15,097 bases of DNA. Source: Spirochaetaceae bacterium. Its GTDB lineage: Bacteria; Spirochaetota; Spirochaetia; Treponematales; Breznakiellaceae. The position numbers and the translations under genes are program-made. How positions within the stretch are numbered: the first letter of the stretch is position 1; every line of letters begins with the position of its first letter. The stretch covers positions 1 to 15,097 of the forward strand of contig JAITGR010000043.1 in the NCBI GenBank assembly GCA_031280455.1, in the 5' to 3' direction. Below, one piece after another: positions 11,479 through 15,097 of this stretch. The notes beneath the pieces are model-generated. The model had not been told where the DNA came from. It did no database searches and was given only the letters and a program-made list of their open reading frames with translations.

Positions 11479-14132
11479 GTTTCGCGCTGCTCCGCCGCCG
11501 CCCGCGTTCCACGTTCAAGACAGCCCGCCCCCGCCCGCCCAGGGGGGGGGGGGCTGCGAAAAAGCGGCGGCGGCTTACGGCGCCGGATTTTCTGGTAACG
11601 CTGATTTGTTTGAGCGGCGCGGCGCTGGCGTTTTTCTTTTTTTGGCGCGACCTGCACGGCACACTCACCAAAGTAAACGAGGCGGCTATCGGCGTGGTGC
11701 ACTACAAGTACCGGATTGCCCAGCGCCGTTTCCACGACCGGCTGGTCTGGGATATGTTGAAGCAGGATTCGCCGGTGTATTCCGGCGACGTGCTGCACAC
11801 GGCCAGCCTGGGCGAGGCCAGCATTACGTTCCAAAACGGCGAGACGGTGTATCTGGGCGAAAACAGTCTGGCGCAGATTTTTTACTCGGAGAGCGGGACG
11901 CGCATCGAACTGTCGTCCGGCAGCATCAACGTTGACGCGGGGCCGGCGGGCGCGACGCTGCACCTGGTTTCCGGCGGTACCGAAATACAGATTGCCGCCG
12001 GCAGTACGGTCAGCGCGAACGCTCAGATGAGCGGGGGAGCGGCGGTGCAGATCGCACAGGGGTCGGCGGAAATTATCACCAAAGACGGCGTACACGAGGC
12101 AGCCGGCGCAGGCGCGGCGTTGGCGCTGGGGCGCGACGGGCAGGCGGTGCAGGTGCCGGCGGTTACGCTGATTTCGCCGGCGCAGAACAAGCAGCTTGTT
12201 TCTGCGGACGGCGGCGAGATTCCGGTCGACTTTGTCTGGGGGACGCATAATTTTGCCGCAAACGACCTTGTCCGGTTCGAGGTCGCGTCCGACCGCCGAT
12301 TTTCCCGCCTTATCGCCGGCGCGGGGGTCCGCGACACCGACCGCCAAACCGTGCGGCTGGGGCCGGGCTCGTACTGGTGGCGCGCGTTTCCGGCGCAGGG
12401 GTCGCCAGAAACCGCAGGTGTTGGCGCGGGTGCGGACGCGCTGGTCAACAAGCTGGTGATTGTCGCGGCGGTCAAGCCGGAGTTGCTACAGCCGGCGGCG
12501 GGCGCGACCTTCAGCTACCGCAGCAAAGCGCCGCAAATCCGCTTTCAGTGGCGGGGCGCAAGCGCCGGCGCAAGCGGCGGCGCAAGCGGCGAGGATGCGG
12601 CGGGCGGCGAATGGCTGCTGGTTGTCGCGGACAATGACGCGTTTATCAACCCGCTGCTGACGCAAACAGTGCGCGGGCAGAATTTTATCACTAGCAATCT
12701 TGAAGCGGGGCGCTATTTCTGGCGTGTGGAGCCGGTTTACAGCGGTGCGGAGGCGCAGGCGGCTAGTTTTGTCAACACATCCGCCTCGCGCGTGTTTTCG
12801 ATAGAGCAAAACTACGCCGAAGCGCGCCCGGTGGAGCTGTCGCTGCCGGTTTCGGGCGCGTTTGTCAACATTGCGCCGTCGGCTGACCGCGTAAACTTTA
12901 TCTGGAAAAACGAGCCGGAAGCGTACGTCTACCGGTTTAGCATAGCCCGCGACACCGGCTTTACCGACACGGTGCTGACGCGCGAAACCCGCGAAAACCG
13001 CGTTGTGTTCAACCCTGCCGAAACGCACCTCGCTGCCGGCGTGTATTTTTGGCGGGTTTCCTGGATCGATAATACCGGTACCCAGGCGCCGGCCTCCGCG
13101 GCGCGGCAGTTTAACGCGATGGAAGGCTCCGTCGTGTTTGAAAACGTGAACCCGCAGGACAACTGGACGGGCGGAGCGCCCGCGCTGGAGCAAATCCGCT
13201 TTACCTGGCGGACAAATCTGGGCGGCGCGGGGCGGCTGCAGGTGGCGCAGGATAGCGCGTTTTCCAGCATTGTCGCAGAACTGCCGGCGGAAGGCGGCGG
13301 CAGCACCGCCTTCGGCGTAAACCGTGTTGAAGGTGCCAGCGGGCTGCGGCTGGGCACGGGCAACTATTACTGGCGCGTCTGGACAGCCGGCGGCGATACG
13401 GCCGTGCCGTTTCAGACGACCGCCCGTCATTTTGAAGTGCGCAGCGCCGTCCGCGTAACGCTTTCCGCTCCGGCTAACGGGGCGGTGCTGGACGGGCTGG
13501 AAGCGCTGCGCAAGCCGCCTGTGCTGCTGTGGTCAAGCGAAGACCCGCTGGTACGCTCGCGGATTCTGCTGTCGCGCAGTCCCAACCCCCAGGAAGGGAC
13601 GCCGATTCTGGACATCGTCAATCCGGGGCGCAACGTACCGGCACCGCCCCTGGAAGCGGGCGTGTACTACTGGACGGTGCAGGCTGAATCCGCCGGAAAC
13701 TTTGACGTAAGCGCCGCGCGCCCGTACTCGTTTACCGTGCGGCCTATCCCGCCGCTCGACCAGGCCGTGCCGGCCAGCCCCGCGGACAACGTGCAGATAG
13801 GGGCGGCGGAACTGCGGCAAAACCGCCGCATCGACTTGAGCTGGAACGCGGCGCGCGGGGCTAACGCATATCAGGTAACGATTTACCGGCAGGCGGACAG
13901 GGCGCGGCAAAACCCGCTGTTTGTCTCGGAAATCCTGCGGACGACCCGCTACAGCTTTACCAACCTTGCCGCGCTGGACAACGGCGCGTTTATCTGGCAG
14001 GTTGAAGCGCTGGCGGTCAACGGGGATGGGCGCGTGGAACAGCGGGGTATGCCGGCCAGCCGCCGCTTTGTCATCAACATAAGCATTCCGCAGAGCAAGC
14101 AGCTGCCGGACGAAGAAACGTACGGATTGTAG
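11475..14132 (+). CDS. FecR-domain membrane protein with six Ig-like repeats and a poly-G tract
   Basis: The product has 885 residues. The start ATG overlaps the cyclase stop and has GGAGG (11466-11470) upstream. A basic cytoplasmic N-terminus (1-34) is followed by one membrane segment (about 35-58, LVTLICLSGAALAFFFFW). A FecR-type beta domain (about 95-215) contains SPVYSGDVLHTASLGEASI and IELSSGSINVDAG. Six degenerate Ig/Fn3-like modules (about 225-875) follow, each ending in a version of G-x-Y-x-W-R-V: SYWWRAF, RYFWRVE, VYFWRVS, NYYWRVW, VYYWTVQ, FIWQVE. The bulk therefore lies outside the cytoplasmic membrane, probably in the periplasm binding peptidoglycan, another protein or a ligand. 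FecR domains usually relay signals across the envelope, and the cyclase partner suggests the same here; this is inference. A run of 12 G (11542-11553) in codons 23-27 makes the frame prone to slippage. A 12-bp tandem repeat lies in the second module. Confidence 0.85.
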   Translation: MSFALLRRRPRSTFKTARPRPPRGGGAAKKRRRLTAPDFLVTLICLSGAALAFFFFWRDLHGTLTKVNEAAIGVVHYKYRIAQRRFHDRLVWDMLKQDSPVYSGDVLHTASLGEASITFQNGETVYLGENSLAQIFYSESGTRIELSSGSINVDAGPAGATLHLVSGGTEIQIAAGSTVSANAQMSGGAAVQIAQGSAEIITKDGVHEAAGAGAALALGRDGQAVQVPAVTLISPAQNKQLVSADGGEIPVDFVWGTHNFAANDLVRFEVASDRRFSRLIAGAGVRDTDRQTVRLGPGSYWWRAFPAQGSPETAGVGAGADALVNKLVIVAAVKPELLQPAAGATFSYRSKAPQIRFQWRGASAGASGGASGEDAAGGEWLLVVADNDAFINPLLTQTVRGQNFITSNLEAGRYFWRVEPVYSGAEAQAASFVNTSASRVFSIEQNYAEARPVELSLPVSGAFVNIAPSADRVNFIWKNEPEAYVYRFSIARDTGFTDTVLTRETRENRVVFNPAETHLAAGVYFWRVSWIDNTGTQAPASAARQFNAMEGSVVFENVNPQDNWTGGAPALEQIRFTWRTNLGGAGRLQVAQDSAFSSIVAELPAEGGGSTAFGVNRVEGASGLRLGTGNYYWRVWTAGGDTAVPFQTTARHFEVRSAVRVTLSAPANGAVLDGLEALRKPPVLLWSSEDPLVRSRILLSRSPNPQEGTPILDIVNPGRNVPAPPLEAGVYYWTVQAESAGNFDVSAARPYSFTVRPIPPLDQAVPASPADNVQIGAAELRQNRRIDLSWNAARGANAYQVTIYRQADRARQNPLFVSEILRTTRYSFTNLAALDNGAFIWQVEALAVNGDGRVEQRGMPASRRFVINISIPQSKQLPDEETYGL
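11542..11553 (+). repeat. Homopolymeric tract of 12 G within the FecR gene
   Basis: Twelve consecutive G bases lie in codons 23-27, before the membrane segment. With 12 G the frame is open for 885 codons. With 11 G translation stops at a TAA after 15 codons (11594 region). With 13 G it runs about 120 codons in the wrong frame to a stop near 11935. Tracts of this length commonly slip during replication and give on/off phase variation. Confidence 0.85.
12555..12590 (+). repeat. 12-bp tandem repeat in the FecR gene
   Basis: Three units of GGCGCAAGCGGC (the first has GCC at its end) encode a Gly-Ala-Ser-Gly/Ala linker inside the second Ig-like module. It is in frame, so copy-number changes would only change loop length. 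Confidence 0.75.
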
Positions 14133-14159
14133 CAGACCGCGACATGGCGCGCGGTGTGC
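14132..14159 (+). other. Hairpin between the FecR and methyltransferase genes
   Basis: GCAGACCGCG (14132-14141) and CGCGGTGTGC (14150-14159) pair at 9 of 10 positions around an 8-nt loop. The hairpin starts on the last base of the FecR stop codon. It is not followed by a T-run, so it is more likely an mRNA 3'-end or processing structure than an intrinsic terminator. Confidence 0.4.
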
Positions 14160-14186
14160 AGCAACCGTTAAAAAACAGGAATATAT

Positions 14187-14957
14187 ATGGTAAATAAACT
14201 GGTAAACGAACTGGCAATCTGCGGCATGAAGGCGGTGCAGGCGGCGGCGGAAGTGCATCCCGATACGATAAACCGGCTGTTTTTGCGGGAAGACCGCCTG
14301 CCGGATTTTACGGGGATATGCAAACAGCTGGCCGCGCGCAAGCGGCCGTATAAAATTACCGGCAACGAAGAGCTGGAAAAAATCTGCAAAACCATGCACC
14401 ACCAGGGCGTTGTGGCGATGATAGTACGGCCTGAAATTCAGCCGCTCACCCGCGAAGACCTTGATGCCTGGGTCGAAAACGGCAAAACCGGCCTGGTACT
14501 CCATTCGATAGGCAACGACCACAATCTGGGCGCGATAATCCGCGCGGCGGCGTTTTTCGAAGCGGCGTACGTGGTTGTTTCAGACAAGGAAAAAGAATCG
14601 GCGCTTACAACAAGCGCCTACCGCATAGCCGAGGGCGGCGCGGAATACCTGGAAATACGGTCGGTTCTGCGCACCGAGGCCTTTTTGCGCGAAGCGGCGG
14701 AAAAATTACTGGTTGTGGGTACGTCGGTGCGCGCGCGCCGCCGCGTAGGCGAGCTGCGTTCCGTTATTGCCGAAGAAAGCGCGCGCCGCCGCCGCCGCAC
14801 CGCCGTCGCGCTGGTCCTCGGCAACGAGGAAGCGGGGCTCCCCCCCGTGGTCGAGGACGCCTGCTCGCTGCTACTGCGCATACCAGGCAGCGGCAATATC
14901 GAAAGCCTGAACGTCGCCCAGGCCGCCGCGATATTCCTGCGCGAAGCCTTCGAGTAG
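14187..14957 (+). CDS. SpoU/TrmH-family RNA 2'-O-methyltransferase
   Basis: The product has 256 residues and is a SAM-dependent enzyme that methylates a ribose 2'-OH in tRNA or 23S rRNA. The N-terminal part (about 1-95, with CGMKAVQAAAEVHP and HHQGVVAMIV) looks like the substrate-binding extension of the RlmB/TrmH group. The knotted SPOUT catalytic domain shows motif 1 GNDHNLGAIIRAA with its Arg (about 109-121), motif 2 ALVLGNEEAGLPP (about 208-220) and motif 3 IPGSGNIESLNVAQA (about 231-245). The exact target cannot be told from sequence alone. The start ATG at 14187 has AGGA (14177-14180) at 6-nt spacing. It follows the FecR gene by 54 bp in the same direction and may be read through from that operon; I see no clear promoter of its own. 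An AT-rich promoter for the next gene follows it. Confidence 0.93.
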   Translation: MVNKLVNELAICGMKAVQAAAEVHPDTINRLFLREDRLPDFTGICKQLAARKRPYKITGNEELEKICKTMHHQGVVAMIVRPEIQPLTREDLDAWVENGKTGLVLHSIGNDHNLGAIIRAAAFFEAAYVVVSDKEKESALTTSAYRIAEGGAEYLEIRSVLRTEAFLREAAEKLLVVGTSVRARRRVGELRSVIAEESARRRRRTAVALVLGNEEAGLPPVVEDACSLLLRIPGSGNIESLNVAQAAAIFLREAFE

Positions 14958-14974
14958 ACTTCCGCATACCGCAC

Positions 14975-15003
14975 TAGACATTTTTTTACAGGGGTGATAC
15001 AAT
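14975..15003 (+). promoter_or_regulatory. Promoter of the V-type ATPase gene cluster
   Basis: TAGACA (14975-14980), a 17-nt spacer and TACAAT (14998-15003), with a T-run inside the spacer. Both hexamers match consensus at 5 of 6. Transcription should start near 15010, leaving a leader of about 25 nt that contains GAGG (15025-15028). Confidence 0.75.
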
Positions 15004-15034
15004 ATGCCTAATCTGAATTGAAACGAGGAAGAAA

Positions 15035-15097
15035 ATGGACATCCAACTTCAGGAGCTAATAGAAAAGATAAAAAAGGACGGGATTGAAAACGCCGGT
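15035..15097 (+). CDS. atpE: V-type ATP synthase subunit E, N-terminal fragment
   Basis: The frame starts at ATG 15035 with GAGG at 15025-15028 (6-nt spacing) and runs off the right edge after 21 codons. The visible residues are MDIQLQELIEKIKKDGIE followed by Asn-Ala-Gly. This matches the amphipathic, charged N-terminus that I remember for spirochaetal V/A-type ATPase subunit E, the peripheral stalk protein. With so few residues the call rests on that resemblance. If correct, the rest of a V-type ATPase operon should follow to the right, which would fit a spirochaete and would couple ATP hydrolysis or synthesis to ion transport across the membrane. Confidence 0.7.
   Translation, partial: MDIQLQELIEKIKKDGIENAG

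Noticed and set aside
11542..11553. Poly-G tract as a frameshift or pseudogene sign
   Set aside because: With 12 G the frame is fully open for 885 codons with coherent domains, so the gene is intact as sequenced; a length error in the assembly remains possible.
10533..12347. 604-codon minus-strand frame opposite the cyclase and FecR genes
   Set aside because: It is an antisense shadow of two well-supported genes with no promoter, RBS or recognisable domain.
15004..15021. Five-codon mini-ORF directly after the atp -10 box
   Set aside because: It begins right at the -10 box, upstream of the predicted +1, so it should not be on the transcript.

Overview
The window looks like the chromosome of a GC-rich spirochaete, most probably a Treponema-like lineage. 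The reasons are a bacterial V-type ATPase subunit E start at the right edge, a HAMP-linked class III nucleotide cyclase coupled to a FecR-domain protein with Ig-like repeats, a one-chain PurL of the clostridial kind, and a loosely defined spirochaetal lipobox. This placement is inferred from gene content and family resemblance; no search was run. No rRNA, tRNA, CRISPR array or transposase gene was seen.

Layout from left to right. A partial, visibly AT-richer gene (1-362, minus) resembles the start of a PD-(D/E)XK restriction-nuclease family and has a near-consensus promoter. It is divergent from aspS (559-2409). aspS converges on a small putative lipoprotein gene (2450-2959, minus), which lies downstream of selA (3085-4515, minus) but is separated from it by a perfect 11-bp hairpin. 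selA is divergent from purL (4813-8781). The 297-bp selA/purL spacer and the roughly 690-bp purL/cyclase spacer each carry one copy of the same hairpin element (4636-4700 and 9175-9249). Downstream of the second spacer is a probable two-gene operon with an ATGA overlap: a membrane class III cyclase (9475-11478) and a FecR/Ig-repeat protein (11475-14132). A SpoU-type RNA methyltransferase follows (14187-14957). At the right edge a strong promoter drives a V-ATPase subunit E gene (from 15035).

How the genes work together. aspS, selA, purL and the SpoU methylase are housekeeping or translation-related. selA shows that the cell makes selenocysteine. The cyclase and FecR protein share a transcript and probably form one envelope-linked signalling unit.

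Four observations deserve most attention. (1) aspS, selA and purL each have an exact TATACT box ending 5-8 nt before the start codon and no usable Shine-Dalgarno site, which suggests leaderless mRNAs; the lipoprotein gene has the close variant TATATT. (2) Twelve consecutive G residues lie in codons 23-27 of the FecR gene, a possible phase-variation switch. (3) The two intergenic elements have identical arms but different hairpin tips, with pairing kept in both. (4) The cyclase has Ser where the transition-state Asn is expected.
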